A program made the position numbers and the translations under genes. From NCBI GenBank assembly GCA_965220645.1, contig OZ244836.1, forward strand, positions 1,364,001 through 1,428,000: DNA of 64,000 nucleotides, given 5' to 3'. Below are positions 42,158 through 50,719 of this stretch, one piece after another (within the stretch, counting starts at the first letter, position 1; every line of letters begins with the position of its first letter). The notes below the pieces were generated by a model. That model was not told where the DNA came from. It saw nothing but the letters and a program-made list of their open reading frames with translations, and searched no databases. The stretch comes from Aldehydirespirator sp965220645 (GTDB lineage: Bacteria > Actinomycetota > Acidimicrobiia > Acidimicrobiales > Aldehydirespiratoraceae).

Positions 42158-42823
42158 GTGACCCGCTGGGGCATGGTGATCGACGCGGCCCGCTGCGTCG
42201 GCTGCCAGGCGTGCACGGTGGCGTGCAAGACCGAGAACCAGTCGCCTCTCGACGCCTGGTTCGCACCGGTCATCGAGTGGGAGTCCGGCGTGTTCCCCGA
42301 CGCCACCCTCAACTACCTGCCGGTGCTGTGCAACCACTGCGAGGACGCACCGTGCGTGACCGCCTGCCCCTCCGGGGCGCTCAAGCGCCGCGACGACGGC
42401 ATTGTCATCGCTGACGAGGACGTGTGCATCGGCTCAAGGGCGTGCATGGCCGCCTGCCCCTACGGAGCGCTCCACTATTTCGACGACCGCGGCACCGTGT
42501 CGGTGACGGACGGATCCGAGCGGGTCGAGCCCACCGTCCCCGAGCGTTACGCCCACCAGCGCCACGTGCGCGGCGCGGTGTCGAAGTGCACTTACTGCGC
42601 CCACAAGATCGACTTCGGGTTGGAGAACGGCCTCGAAGTCGGGGTGCATCCGCTGGCCACGCCGGCCTGCGTGGTCACCTGCCCGGCGGAGTGCCGGATC
42701 TTCGGCGACCTCGACGACCCCGGCAGCAACGTGAGCCGGTACCTGGCCGAGCGCGGGCCCGCCGAGGTGCTGCGGCCCGACGCCGAGACCCGGCCCAACA
42801 CCCAGTACGTGGGGCTGCCGTGA
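42158..42823 (+). CDS. Four-cluster ferredoxin subunit of the molybdoenzyme, one ligand replaced by Ser
   Basis: The 221-residue DmsB/PsrB-type subunit carries electrons between the molybdenum subunit and the membrane subunit. Its Cys blocks read CVGCQACTVACK, CNHCEDAPCVTACP, CIGSRACMAACP and CTYC with CVVTCP. In the third block the usual CIGC is CIGS, so the second ligand is missing. The same position is Trp in NarH, where the cluster is [3Fe-4S], so a three-iron cluster is likely. The GTG start (GGAGG 8 nt before) lies 40 bp after the catalytic gene, and its stop overlaps the NrfD start by 4 nt. Confidence 0.85.
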   Translation: MTRWGMVIDAARCVGCQACTVACKTENQSPLDAWFAPVIEWESGVFPDATLNYLPVLCNHCEDAPCVTACPSGALKRRDDGIVIADEDVCIGSRACMAACPYGALHYFDDRGTVSVTDGSERVEPTVPERYAHQRHVRGAVSKCTYCAHKIDFGLENGLEVGVHPLATPACVVTCPAECRIFGDLDDPGSNVSRYLAERGPAEVLRPDAETRPNTQYVGLP

Positions 42824-43833
42824 CCGCAGCGGACATGGGGGACGGGGGAGGGGGCGCCTCCCAGAACGTGTTCATGGACCAGTTCAACCTCGAGGCTCGC
42901 ACCCAACGGGTGTGGGACATCAACCACGCCCTGTGGTTCACGTTGATGGGTGTGGGCGGGGGAGTGTTCCTGGCCGGGAGAATCCTCAACCTCACCGAGG
43001 GCCTCGGTTCCCTGCTCGGGATCCCCACCGTCGATGCGGTCAGCTTCGTCGCGATCGCGATCGGTGGGGCGATCCTGGTCGCCGATCTGGGCCGGCCCCT
43101 GCAGTTCTGGCGGGCCTTCGTGAACATCCGCACCAGCTGGATCAGCTGGGGAGCCTGGTCCGACCTGATCTTCCTGGCCGTCGGGGGGCTGCTGGTGCTG
43201 CCTGCGTTGAGCGTCGGCGGCTCCGAGCCCTTCTCGGGGCTCCCCTGGGATCCCCACGGCCGCGACGGCCCCGGCCTGGCCCTTGAGATCGTCGCCGGGG
43301 TGGCGGCTGTGGTGGTTATGACCTACGCCGGCGCGGTGCTGGCCCGGCCCCGGTCAATCCCGTACTGGAACTCGCCGGCGGTGCCGCTGCAGTTCCTGCT
43401 GTCGTCGGCGGCCATGTCGGTGGGCGTGGTGCTGATGATCGAGGTGTTCGCGGGTGAGCCGGTCAGCGCCGGCCAGATGGTGCTGCTCGCGGTGTTGACT
43501 GCGGCACTGCTGGTCACGATGGTCGTGCACCTGCTTACCCGGACCGCAGTACCGGGCAAGCAGGAGAGTCTCGACCGGCTCCTGCGGGGGCGCTACCGGA
43601 TCCTGTTCGGCGGCTCCGTCGTGGGCGCCGGCACGGCTGTGCCCGTTGTGCTGGCGCTGGTCGGGGCGGCGGCACCCGGTGCCCGGGACATGCTGGCCGT
43701 GATCTGCTGTGTCCTGCTCGTGGAGAGCGGATTCTGGCTGCGGCTGATCACGCTGAGGGTCGGGATCTTCCCGCCGGTGCACATCCCGTCGGTCCATCAC
43801 CCGCAGTCTTCGGGTTCATTGGCTGGGGGCTGA
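42820..43833 (+). CDS. NrfD/PsrC-type membrane anchor
   Basis: The 337-residue protein has about eight membrane helices of the NrfD family, for example IAIGGAILVADLGRPLQFWR with the conserved D-x-G-R-P quinone-side motif, SWISWGAWSDLIFLAVGGLL and PLQFLLSSAAMSVGVVLMIE. It anchors the molybdoenzyme and ferredoxin subunits and exchanges electrons with quinone. The GTG start overlaps the previous stop, and the next gene follows after 4 bp, so the ComDE-like genes are in the same operon. Confidence 0.85.
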   Translation: MTAADMGDGGGGASQNVFMDQFNLEARTQRVWDINHALWFTLMGVGGGVFLAGRILNLTEGLGSLLGIPTVDAVSFVAIAIGGAILVADLGRPLQFWRAFVNIRTSWISWGAWSDLIFLAVGGLLVLPALSVGGSEPFSGLPWDPHGRDGPGLALEIVAGVAAVVVMTYAGAVLARPRSIPYWNSPAVPLQFLLSSAAMSVGVVLMIEVFAGEPVSAGQMVLLAVLTAALLVTMVVHLLTRTAVPGKQESLDRLLRGRYRILFGGSVVGAGTAVPVVLALVGAAAPGARDMLAVICCVLLVESGFWLRLITLRVGIFPPVHIPSVHHPQSSGSLAGG

Positions 43834-43837
43834 TCGC

Positions 43838-44350
43838 ATGGCCATGACCGCAGCCGCGCTCGATGCAGCCCATGAGGGGCTGCGCGCCGCGGGCATCGAC
43901 TTCGTCTCCGGTCTGCCCGACGGCTGGCAACGGCCGCTGCACGAGCGGGTCGAACTCGACGCCGACATCCGCTACGTGCCGGTGTGCAACGAAGGCGTGG
44001 GGTTCTCGATCTGCGCCGGGGCGTGGCTCGGCGGCCGCAAGCCAGCCCTGATCATGGAGAACAGCGGGCTGAGAGTGGCCTCGGAGTACATCGCCCGCAT
44101 CTCGCTGGGCACCGGCGTGCCGGTCACGCTGCTGTGCTCCTACCGGGGAGATGTGGGTGAGACGGAGCACTGGGGGATCCCGCACGGGATCGTGGCCGAG
44201 CCGCTGCTGGACGCCCTGAGGATCAAGTACCTGGTCGTGCGCCACGTCGAGGACCTGTCCAAGTCGATCGTTCGGGCCAAACGGATCTCGGAGGCCCAAC
44301 TCCATCCGGCAGCGGTGCTGGTCTCCGGCGACTGCGTGTGGGAGGACTGA
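43838..44350 (+). CDS. ThDP decarboxylase alpha subunit, ComD-like
   Basis: The 170-residue protein is the pyrimidine-binding half of a split thiamine-diphosphate decarboxylase: GIDFVSGLPDGWQRPLHERV, the catalytic glutamate in VPVCNEGVGFSICAGAWLGG and PALIMENSGLRVASEYIARI. Its best-known relatives are sulfopyruvate decarboxylase (ComD) and phosphonopyruvate decarboxylase; both remove CO2 to give an aldehyde. Residues such as YRGDVGETEHWGIPHG follow the sulfopyruvate-type pattern. It is 4 bp from the NrfD stop and 2 bp from the beta subunit gene. Confidence 0.8.
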   Translation: MAMTAAALDAAHEGLRAAGIDFVSGLPDGWQRPLHERVELDADIRYVPVCNEGVGFSICAGAWLGGRKPALIMENSGLRVASEYIARISLGTGVPVTLLCSYRGDVGETEHWGIPHGIVAEPLLDALRIKYLVVRHVEDLSKSIVRAKRISEAQLHPAAVLVSGDCVWED

Positions 44351-44352
44351 GG

Positions 44353-45021
44353 GTGGCCCTGGACCGCTACGAATGGCTGGGGCGGCTGGCCACCAGGCTG
44401 CCTGAGGACTGCCTGGTGATGTCCACGTATATCGGGGCGGTGTCGTTCGAGTGGGCCCACCACACCGAGGAGCATCACCGCACCGCCCACCTCGGCCAGA
44501 TGGGAGACGTGATCGGAATGGCGGTTGGCCTGGCCCTGGCCTTGCCCCATCGCAAGATCGTCTGCCTCGACGGTGATGGCTCGGTGCTCATGGAGCTGGG
44601 CCAGCTGGTGGCCATGGGCGAGCACCAGCCCGACAACCTGGTGGTGTTCGTGGTGGACAACGGCGTGTACGAGTCGATCGGCTGGAGCGGCCAGGGACGG
44701 CGACCCACCGCCACCGCGGCGCGGGTCGACCTGGCTGCCATCGCGGCGGGCTGCGGGGTGCCCTACTCCGTTGACGTCACCGCGGAGGAAGAGCTGGACG
44801 CCGAGATCGAGCTGGCCTTCTCCCGCGACGTGTGCAGCTTCATCAACGTGCGCACCCGGCCCGGCCACTCCCACGTGCGGCCTCGCCGCACCGACGGCAT
44901 CGAGGACAAGTACCGCTTCGTGCGCTACGTCGAGCGCCTCGAGGGCGTCTGGATCACCGGCGTCCCACCCCAAGACATCGCCCTGATGAAGGGCAAGCAG
45001 CACCAGCCAGGGCAGACCTAG
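44353..45021 (+). CDS. ThDP decarboxylase beta subunit, ComE-like
   Basis: The 222-residue protein is the diphosphate-binding half: LGQMGDVIGMAVGLALALPH and the ThDP/Mg motif GDGSVLMELGQLVA ending ...VFVVDNGVYESIG (GDG to N over ~26 residues). With the alpha subunit it forms a ComDE-type enzyme acting on sulfopyruvate or a related oxoacid. Together with a class III aminotransferase facing it (46181), it could form a pathway from a sulfonated or phosphonated amine to an aldehyde, which the molybdoenzyme or others then oxidise; this is inference. The stop overlaps the end of the facing acyl-CoA-dehydrogenase gene by 4 bp. Confidence 0.8.
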   Translation: MALDRYEWLGRLATRLPEDCLVMSTYIGAVSFEWAHHTEEHHRTAHLGQMGDVIGMAVGLALALPHRKIVCLDGDGSVLMELGQLVAMGEHQPDNLVVFVVDNGVYESIGWSGQGRRPTATAARVDLAAIAAGCGVPYSVDVTAEEELDAEIELAFSRDVCSFINVRTRPGHSHVRPRRTDGIEDKYRFVRYVERLEGVWITGVPPQDIALMKGKQHQPGQT

Positions 45022-46151
45022 GAGGGCTCGGGGTCGGCTAGGCGGAGATCGGCGTACTCGTGGGGGTTGCGGTCGCCGACCAGCACGTGCTGGCTGCCGG
45101 CGTGCATGTCGCGGAAGCAGCGCTGCAGCGGGCCGTCGCGCAGGGCCTCGGTGCCGCACCACTCGTAGAGGCTGCGGACCACGGCCAGGCCCTCCTGGGT
45201 GAGCAGGGTGGCCGACTGCTTGACGTAGGTGGCCAGCACCGGGTCGCGACCCGAGCCGGCCTCGGCGGCCTGCTCGGCGTTGCGGAACGCCTGGCGGCAC
45301 CACGTCTCGGCGGCCTCGAAGCGCGACACCGCCATGGCGAACTCGTACCGGAAGCGGGGGTCCTCAGCGATGACGGACGGCGCAGCCATCCGGGCCCTGA
45401 CCTTGGCGATGGCCACCGCCTCGTCGATGGCTCGGCGGATGACCCCGATGGTCCAGCCCATGTGGCCGATCTCGGTGAGGATGATCACCCCGAGGTCGTA
45501 CATGGGGCCGCCCCGGTAGCGGGTGGGTGAGAAGAACTCGAAGGTGGCGTGGGCGGGGACGTCGGTGTCGATGCGGTAGTCGTAGGACGAGGTGGCCCGC
45601 AGGCCCAGCACATCCCAGTTGCCGAGCAACTCGACTTCGCTGCGGGGCACCATCATCAGGCGGAACTCTGCGTTCTGGCCCTCGGGCGGTGCGGTGAAGG
45701 CACCCCCGCCGACCCAGTCGGCGTGGGCGACCCCCGAGCCGAAGCCGTACTTGCCGGTCAGCCGGAAGCTGTCGCCGTTGGGAACGGCGGTGCCGTTGGG
45801 CGCGAACTGGCCGGCCACCACGGGAACGACGCCTCCGGCGAACATCTCGTCGGTGAAGCTGTCTTCGCAGTAGGCGCCGAAGAAGCAGGCACCGGTGGCA
45901 CCGGCCATCAGGGACCAGCCGACGGAGCCGTCGCCGTAGGCCACTTCGGCGAACACGTCCAGGCAGTCGTCGATCGGCAGTTCCGCGCCGCCTACGGCCC
46001 GGGGCGACAAGGTGCCGTACAGGCCCGCCTCGAAGCAGACATTCACCAACTCCTGCGGCAGGGCGGTCGCGCCGGTCTGGGCAGCGGCAGCCCCGGCTGC
46101 ATCGATCGTCGAGCGCAACTCGCGGGCCCGCTCCAGCAGTTCCGATCCCAT
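45018..46151 (-). CDS. Acyl-CoA-dehydrogenase-fold flavoprotein (monooxygenase-like branch)
   Basis: The 377-residue protein has the ACAD layout: FEAGLYGTLSPRAVGGAELP, VAYGDGSVGWSLMAGATGAC, FRLTGKYGFGSGVAHADWVG (FMN/FAD-binding strand), NWDVLGLRATSSYDYRID and a C-terminal SLYEWCGTEALRDGPLQRCF helix. The usual catalytic Glu of true dehydrogenases is not evident, and the RDMHAGSQHVLVG end is the pattern of the two-component flavin monooxygenases (HsaA/DszC branch). It probably oxidises a small organic substrate with reduced flavin. It is the last gene of the facing catabolic set. Confidence 0.75.
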   Translation of the reverse strand: MGSELLERARELRSTIDAAGAAAAQTGATALPQELVNVCFEAGLYGTLSPRAVGGAELPIDDCLDVFAEVAYGDGSVGWSLMAGATGACFFGAYCEDSFTDEMFAGGVVPVVAGQFAPNGTAVPNGDSFRLTGKYGFGSGVAHADWVGGGAFTAPPEGQNAEFRLMMVPRSEVELLGNWDVLGLRATSSYDYRIDTDVPAHATFEFFSPTRYRGGPMYDLGVIILTEIGHMGWTIGVIRRAIDEAVAIAKVRARMAAPSVIAEDPRFRYEFAMAVSRFEAAETWCRQAFRNAEQAAEAGSGRDPVLATYVKQSATLLTQEGLAVVRSLYEWCGTEALRDGPLQRCFRDMHAGSQHVLVGDRNPHEYADLRLADPEPS

Positions 46152-46180
46152 TCGCTCTCCCGGTCGGTGAAGCTCGATGG

Positions 46181-47398
46181 CTAGGCGACAGTCCGCAGCG
46201 ACTCGGCCATGGTGTCGATGATGCGGCCGATCTCGTCGTCGGTGATCACCAGCGGTGGGCAGATGGCCAGCACGTCATTGATGGGCCGCACGATCACACC
46301 CCTGTGCAGCATGTCGTTGCGCACGTCCATCGACGGGCGGTCCAGCACCGCGGCCTGAACCGCGCCGGTGCCGCGGTGCGACGCGATGAGCCCGTCGGCG
46401 GCCAGCGCTTCCAGCCCCTCGGTGAGCTTGGCGCCCACATGGCGGGCCCGATCCACGAGGCCCTCGGAGGTGATGATCTCCAGGTTCTTGACTGCGGCCG
46501 CGGCCACGGTGGGGTGGCCCGAGTAGGTGTAGCCGGTGCGCAGCAGGAAGCCGGGCTCCTCGAGGTTCTCGCACACCCGCCGGCTCACGATCACACCGCT
46601 GAGGGGCAGGTAACCGGACGTCACACCCTTGGCGAAGGTCATCATGTCGGGCTCCACCCCGAAGGTCTGGGCTCCGAACCACTCGCCGGTGCGGCCGAAA
46701 CCGCAGATCACCTCGTCGACGATCAGCAGGGCGCCGTGCTGGTCGCACAGCCGGCGGACTCCGGCGAGGTAGCCCTCGGGCGGTGGGAACACCCCGCCCG
46801 CGCCCTGGACCGGCTCGGTGATCACCGCGGCCACCCGCTCGCCGTGTTCGGAGAACACTTTGGCCATCACCTCGATGTCATCGTTGGGGACCTCGATGAA
46901 GTGGGGGACCAGATCGCCCCATCCTTCGCGGTTGGGTGCGATGCCCTGGGCGGAGGTGCCGCCGAAGTTGGTGCCGTGGTAGCCGTTCGTGCGCCGAATC
47001 ACCAGTTGGCGCTCGGCTCCGCTGGCGCGCTGGGCGTAGAGGCGAGCGAGCTTGAGTGCGGTGTCCACCGCGTCCGACCCGGTGCAGCCGAAGAACACTC
47101 GTCCATCGCTCAACGGCGAGCGTTCCACGACCATCTCGGCCGCCCGGGCCGCGGGCGGGTTGGTGAACGGGTCGAAGGTGTTGTAGGCGGCGAGCTCGCG
47201 CATCTGCACGGCCACTGCGTCGGCCATCTCCGGGCGGGAGTGGCCTATCTGGCAGTACCAGAGGCTGGCCAGGCCGTCGATGTATGACCGTCCCTGGTCG
47301 TCGTAGAGGGTGGAGCCCTCGGCGCGAACGATGTTGATCATCTCGGATTCCGGCTTGGCCGGCGGGGCGAACGGATGTAGGAGAGCATGATGGCCCAT
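46181..47398 (-). CDS. Class III omega-aminotransferase (taurine/beta-alanine/putrescine type)
   Basis: The 405-residue PLP enzyme shows the class III pattern: GSTLYDDQGRSYIDGLASLW, FFGCTGSDAVDTALKLARLY, GYHGTNFGGTSAQG, AAVITEPVQGAGGVFPP, the Asp in LLIVDEVICGFGRTGEW and the PLP lysine in MTFAKGVTSGYLPLSG. Such enzymes take an amino group from an omega-amine (taurine, beta-alanine, putrescine) to pyruvate. With the ComDE-like decarboxylase across the gap, taurine or sulfonate use is a reasonable guess but not shown. It precedes the ACAD-like gene by 29 bp. Confidence 0.85.
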   Translation of the reverse strand: MGHHALLHPFAPPAKPESEMINIVRAEGSTLYDDQGRSYIDGLASLWYCQIGHSRPEMADAVAVQMRELAAYNTFDPFTNPPAARAAEMVVERSPLSDGRVFFGCTGSDAVDTALKLARLYAQRASGAERQLVIRRTNGYHGTNFGGTSAQGIAPNREGWGDLVPHFIEVPNDDIEVMAKVFSEHGERVAAVITEPVQGAGGVFPPPEGYLAGVRRLCDQHGALLIVDEVICGFGRTGEWFGAQTFGVEPDMMTFAKGVTSGYLPLSGVIVSRRVCENLEEPGFLLRTGYTYSGHPTVAAAAVKNLEIITSEGLVDRARHVGAKLTEGLEALAADGLIASHRGTGAVQAAVLDRPSMDVRNDMLHRGVIVRPINDVLAICPPLVITDDEIGRIIDTMAESLRTVA

Positions 47399-47485
47399 GG
47401 GACGCGGCTCCTGAGGTCGACGACGGTGGGGCAGCCGGCTCAGCCTAGAAGTACCGAGCGGGGCACGCGGCCAGAACGACCCGAC

Positions 47486-48523
47486 TCAGAACGCGACTAC
47501 ACCGGCGGACACCACCGGCGTGCCGTCCAGGGTCACAGTGCAGTTTCGCATGGGCAGGTCGAAGTGGCCCAGGGTGTGGCGCCCGGCCGTCTCGTTGGCC
47601 CCCGTCGAGTAGAGGAAGTTGCCGGCGAAGGCTCGCAGTTCGGTGCCGTTGAACTGGGTGCGGTCGTACATCGTCATCGCGTCCCAGCGGGCCAGCGGGT
47701 TCATGCCCCATCCAACGTGGGAGACGGCGTAGGCGTCGGGGTCGTCCCAGGCCTGCAGATAGCTGGAGGTGAGCGCGGCGTCGACACCGTCCCCTGCGAT
47801 GTCGGTGATGTAGTCGCCGGCGATGCGCATCCGCACCGGCGATTCCAGGTAGCGCTTGAAGGTGAGGTTCACGTCTCCTACGTCGAGCACCAGCGTGCCG
47901 TTGACCGTTCCCGCGGCGGGGAAGCACAAGCACAGGCCGCCGGGCCAGTGGGCAACCGTGCCCGGACCGTCGGTGCAACCCCAACTCGCCGCGGCCGGGG
48001 CCTTAGAGACGTCGATGGTCAGGTCGGTTCCGGCGGCCGAGGTGACCCGCATCTCAGCGGCCTGCTCCAGCATGGCCGCCCCCTGCTGCACCGGGCCCTT
48101 CAGGCTCGGGTCGGGAACCAGCCTCTCCAGGATCTCGGGATGCTCGTTGGACACCATGAGGATCCGGGCTCCACCGCCGAGAATCGCCCCTAGCTCGGGG
48201 GCGTGCAACAGACCCTCCACAGTGCAGTCGACCACGAAGGACGACGCGGCCAGCGCGGCCACCGCGGGCTCGAGACCGCCAACGGCATCGGAGGCCCCGG
48301 TGGAGCGCACCGGCACCGCCACCATCTGCCGCGGTGTGGTGAGGCGCAAGTGGAAGACCCGCGCCCCGAGTCTCTGGAGGGCCAGGTCGGCGAGCTGCAC
48401 GTTCACCGGGCGGCTCTGGGACTCCGAGAGCACCGCGGCGGTCTCACCCTCGGACACGCCGCAGAGCCGGAACGTCTCCGCGAACGCTTCGATCCACTTC
48501 TCCTCGACGTGCTCTACGAGCAT
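47486..48523 (-). CDS. NicX/M29-like metalloenzyme
   Basis: The 345-residue protein resembles the family of 2,5-dihydroxypyridine 5,6-dioxygenase (NicX) and M29 aminopeptidases: EAFAETFRLCGVSEGETAAV, SSFVVDCTVEGLLHAPELGA, ILMVSNEHPEILERLVPD, a central TDLTIDVSKAP and the late metal cluster in GWGMNPLARWDAMTMYD and GRHTLGHFDLPMRNCTVTLD. His, Glu and Asp residues of those segments would hold iron or zinc. The family includes ring-cleaving dioxygenases of N-heterocycles, so a role in heterocycle breakdown is possible. It lies between agmatinase-like and aminotransferase genes on the same strand. Confidence 0.7.
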   Translation of the reverse strand: MLVEHVEEKWIEAFAETFRLCGVSEGETAAVLSESQSRPVNVQLADLALQRLGARVFHLRLTTPRQMVAVPVRSTGASDAVGGLEPAVAALAASSFVVDCTVEGLLHAPELGAILGGGARILMVSNEHPEILERLVPDPSLKGPVQQGAAMLEQAAEMRVTSAAGTDLTIDVSKAPAAASWGCTDGPGTVAHWPGGLCLCFPAAGTVNGTLVLDVGDVNLTFKRYLESPVRMRIAGDYITDIAGDGVDAALTSSYLQAWDDPDAYAVSHVGWGMNPLARWDAMTMYDRTQFNGTELRAFAGNFLYSTGANETAGRHTLGHFDLPMRNCTVTLDGTPVVSAGVVAF

Positions 48524-48548
48524 TCCCGGCCCCCTCCGTCTGACTCGC

Positions 48549-49505
48549 TCAGGTCCGGTACTGGACGCCGGGGAGCACGCAGAGCATCTCGTAGACGAGA
48601 TCAGCGGCTATGTGGGCGGTCATTCCCGAGGTGTCGTAGATGGGTGCCACCTCCACGATGTCACAGCCCACTAGGTCAAGCCCCCGGCAGCCGCGGACTA
48701 TCTCCAGGGCCTGGGGGGTGGTGAGACCGCCGATCTCGGGGGTGCCCGTGCCGGGAGCGAACGACGGATCGAGCCCGTCGATGTCGAAGCTCAAGTACAC
48801 CGGTCCGCCCCCGACCTGATCGCGCACCTCATCCATCAGCGGGGCCAGCGAGCGATACCAGCACTCTTCGATCTGCACCACCCGGAAGCCCTGCCGGCGC
48901 GACCAGTCGAAGTCGTCGGCCGAGTAGCCGGTGGCCCGCATGCCGATCTGGACCACCCTTGCGCAGTCGAGCAGGCCCTCCTCGACTGCTCGCCGGAACG
49001 GAGTTCCGTGGGCGATGCGCTCGCCGAACATCTCGTCGTTGATGTCGGTGTGAGCGTCGACATGCACCAGCCCGACCGGGCCGTGGCGGGCTCGCATGGC
49101 CCGCAGGATGGGCAGCACGATGGTGTGGTCCCCGCCCAGGGCCACGGTGATCACATCGTGGGTCAGCAGCTCCGCGAAGTGGGCCTCGATGCGGTCGATC
49201 GAGTCGAGCAGGTTGTAGGGGTTGGTGGCCACGTCGCCGGTGTCGTCGATGCGCAGGCTGTCGAAGGGCGCGGCCCTGGTAGCCATGTTGTAGGGGCGGG
49301 TCAGCACCGACTCGTCGCGGATTCCCCTGGGTCCGAAGCGTGCACCGGGCCGGTTTGAGGTGCCGATGTCGAACGGCACTCCCACGATGGCTGCGTCGAG
49401 CTCGGTCGGATGTGAGCGACCGGGTAGTCGCATGAAGGTGGCTATTCCCGCGAATCGAGGCATCTCGTTGCCGCCGAGCGGCTGCGGGTTCCCGGTCCCC
49501 GTCAC
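48549..49505 (-). CDS. Agmatinase/ureohydrolase
   Basis: The 318-residue enzyme has every metal-binding block of the arginase/agmatinase family: VALGGDHTIVLPI, LVHVDAHTDIND and SFDIDGLDPSFAPGTGTPE, plus GVPFDIGTSNRPGARFGPRG, which sets the substrate pocket. Two manganese ions held by those Asp/His residues hydrolyse a guanidino group, releasing urea. Agmatine is the default substrate, but guanidinobutyrate- and guanidinopropionate-type ureohydrolases look the same. I keep the GTG at 49505; ATG at 49463 (MPRFAGI) is an alternative start. Confidence 0.9.
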   Translation of the reverse strand: MTGTGNPQPLGGNEMPRFAGIATFMRLPGRSHPTELDAAIVGVPFDIGTSNRPGARFGPRGIRDESVLTRPYNMATRAAPFDSLRIDDTGDVATNPYNLLDSIDRIEAHFAELLTHDVITVALGGDHTIVLPILRAMRARHGPVGLVHVDAHTDINDEMFGERIAHGTPFRRAVEEGLLDCARVVQIGMRATGYSADDFDWSRRQGFRVVQIEECWYRSLAPLMDEVRDQVGGGPVYLSFDIDGLDPSFAPGTGTPEIGGLTTPQALEIVRGCRGLDLVGCDIVEVAPIYDTSGMTAHIAADLVYEMLCVLPGVQYRT

Positions 49506-49515
49506 AGCGTTAACG

Positions 49516-50712
49516 CTAGGGGCTGAGGCAGGGGGTCAGGCGATCGAGGATGGCGTCGAGCACGCCCCCGGACGTGCCGAAGTTGAGCCTCACATGGCCG
49601 TGGCCGTTGGTTCCGAACTGGCTGCCTTCCGACACGGCCACGCCGGCGTGCTCCAGCAGCCGGGCGGCCGGGTCCGCGCCCAGACCGCAGGCCGACACGT
49701 CCAGCCACGCCAGGAACGTGGAGTCGGGCCGCTGGAACCGCACGGTCGGGGCCTCCGCGGCCAGCCGTTTCGCCAGCTGGCCGCGCCGCTCCTCCAGGTA
49801 GGCGACGAGCCCGTCGACCCACGCCCCGCCGTGCGTCCAGGCTGCGATGGTGGCGTCGATGCCGGTGCGGGCCGCGTGGCCGAGCAACAGCGGAGGATGA
49901 GCCTGGCGCACCCGCCGCCGAAGGCCCCGGTCGTCGTACGCCATCACCGCGCACCGCAGTCCCGACAGGGCGAACGTCTTGGCCGGGGATGTGACGGTCA
50001 CCACCCGCTCGGCCGCGCCGGGGATCGACAGCATGGGGACGAACGGCGACGATGAGTCCCGGTACACGAGGTCGGCGTGGATCTCGTCGGACACGATGTA
50101 GAAGTCGTAGGCGTGGGCCAGTTCCACGATCCGTTCGAGCACGGCGGTTCCGGCCACCCGCCCGCTGGGGTTGTGAGGATGGCACAACAGCAGCACGCGG
50201 GCGTCGGGTTCGCGCCGCACGAGCGCTTCGAGGTCGTCAGGGTCGAGCGTCCAGCCCAGGTCGCGGTCATAGCGCATCAGCCACTCGAGTTGGGGGCGCC
50301 GAGCCGTGGGGCAGATCTGCAGGAAGATGTGGTAGATCGGCGGCGTGAGGATCACGCCTTCGCCGGGTCCGGCCAGGGCGGTGACCGCGGCCACGACCCC
50401 TTGCAGGACATCGACGCAGGTGTGCACGAACTCGGGGTTGGGGCTCCAGCCGTAGCGCCGAGTCGCCCAGCGGGCATAGGCCGCGCCGACATCGGCTTCG
50501 AGGTCGTGGTATCCGAAGTCTCCCCGCTCGATGGTGAGCTGCATGGCTTCGGTCACCGCAGGCGGGACGTAGAAGTCGTGCTCGGCGATCCACGCGGGCA
50601 GCGCCTCCGGTCCGTGCTTGGACCACTTGACGTTGCGGTTGCCCCGCTTGTGCCCGGTGTCGAAGCAGGCATCGAAGTCGCGGGGGCGCCGGCCTGCTTC
50701 GGGTGCCGTCAC
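49516..50712 (-). CDS. MalY/PatB-like PLP C-S lyase or aminotransferase
   Basis: The 398-residue fold-type I enzyme opens NVKWSKHGPEALPAWIAEHD, has FGYHDLEADVGAAYARWATR, the cofactor segment LLLCHPHNPSGRVAGTAVLE (N/P/R pattern), YIVSDEIHADLVYRDSS and the PLP lysine in TVTSPAKTFALSGLRCAVM. These are MalY/PatB features; members are cystathionine beta-lyases or C-S lyases that release thiols from cysteine conjugates. Substrate is undefined, but C-S lysis would suit a sulfur-rich neighbourhood. Only 10 bp separate it from the agmatinase-like gene, pointing to an operon. Confidence 0.85.
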   Translation of the reverse strand: MTAPEAGRRPRDFDACFDTGHKRGNRNVKWSKHGPEALPAWIAEHDFYVPPAVTEAMQLTIERGDFGYHDLEADVGAAYARWATRRYGWSPNPEFVHTCVDVLQGVVAAVTALAGPGEGVILTPPIYHIFLQICPTARRPQLEWLMRYDRDLGWTLDPDDLEALVRREPDARVLLLCHPHNPSGRVAGTAVLERIVELAHAYDFYIVSDEIHADLVYRDSSSPFVPMLSIPGAAERVVTVTSPAKTFALSGLRCAVMAYDDRGLRRRVRQAHPPLLLGHAARTGIDATIAAWTHGGAWVDGLVAYLEERRGQLAKRLAAEAPTVRFQRPDSTFLAWLDVSACGLGADPAARLLEHAGVAVSEGSQFGTNGHGHVRLNFGTSGGVLDAILDRLTPCLSP

Positions 50713-50719
50713 AGCAGGC

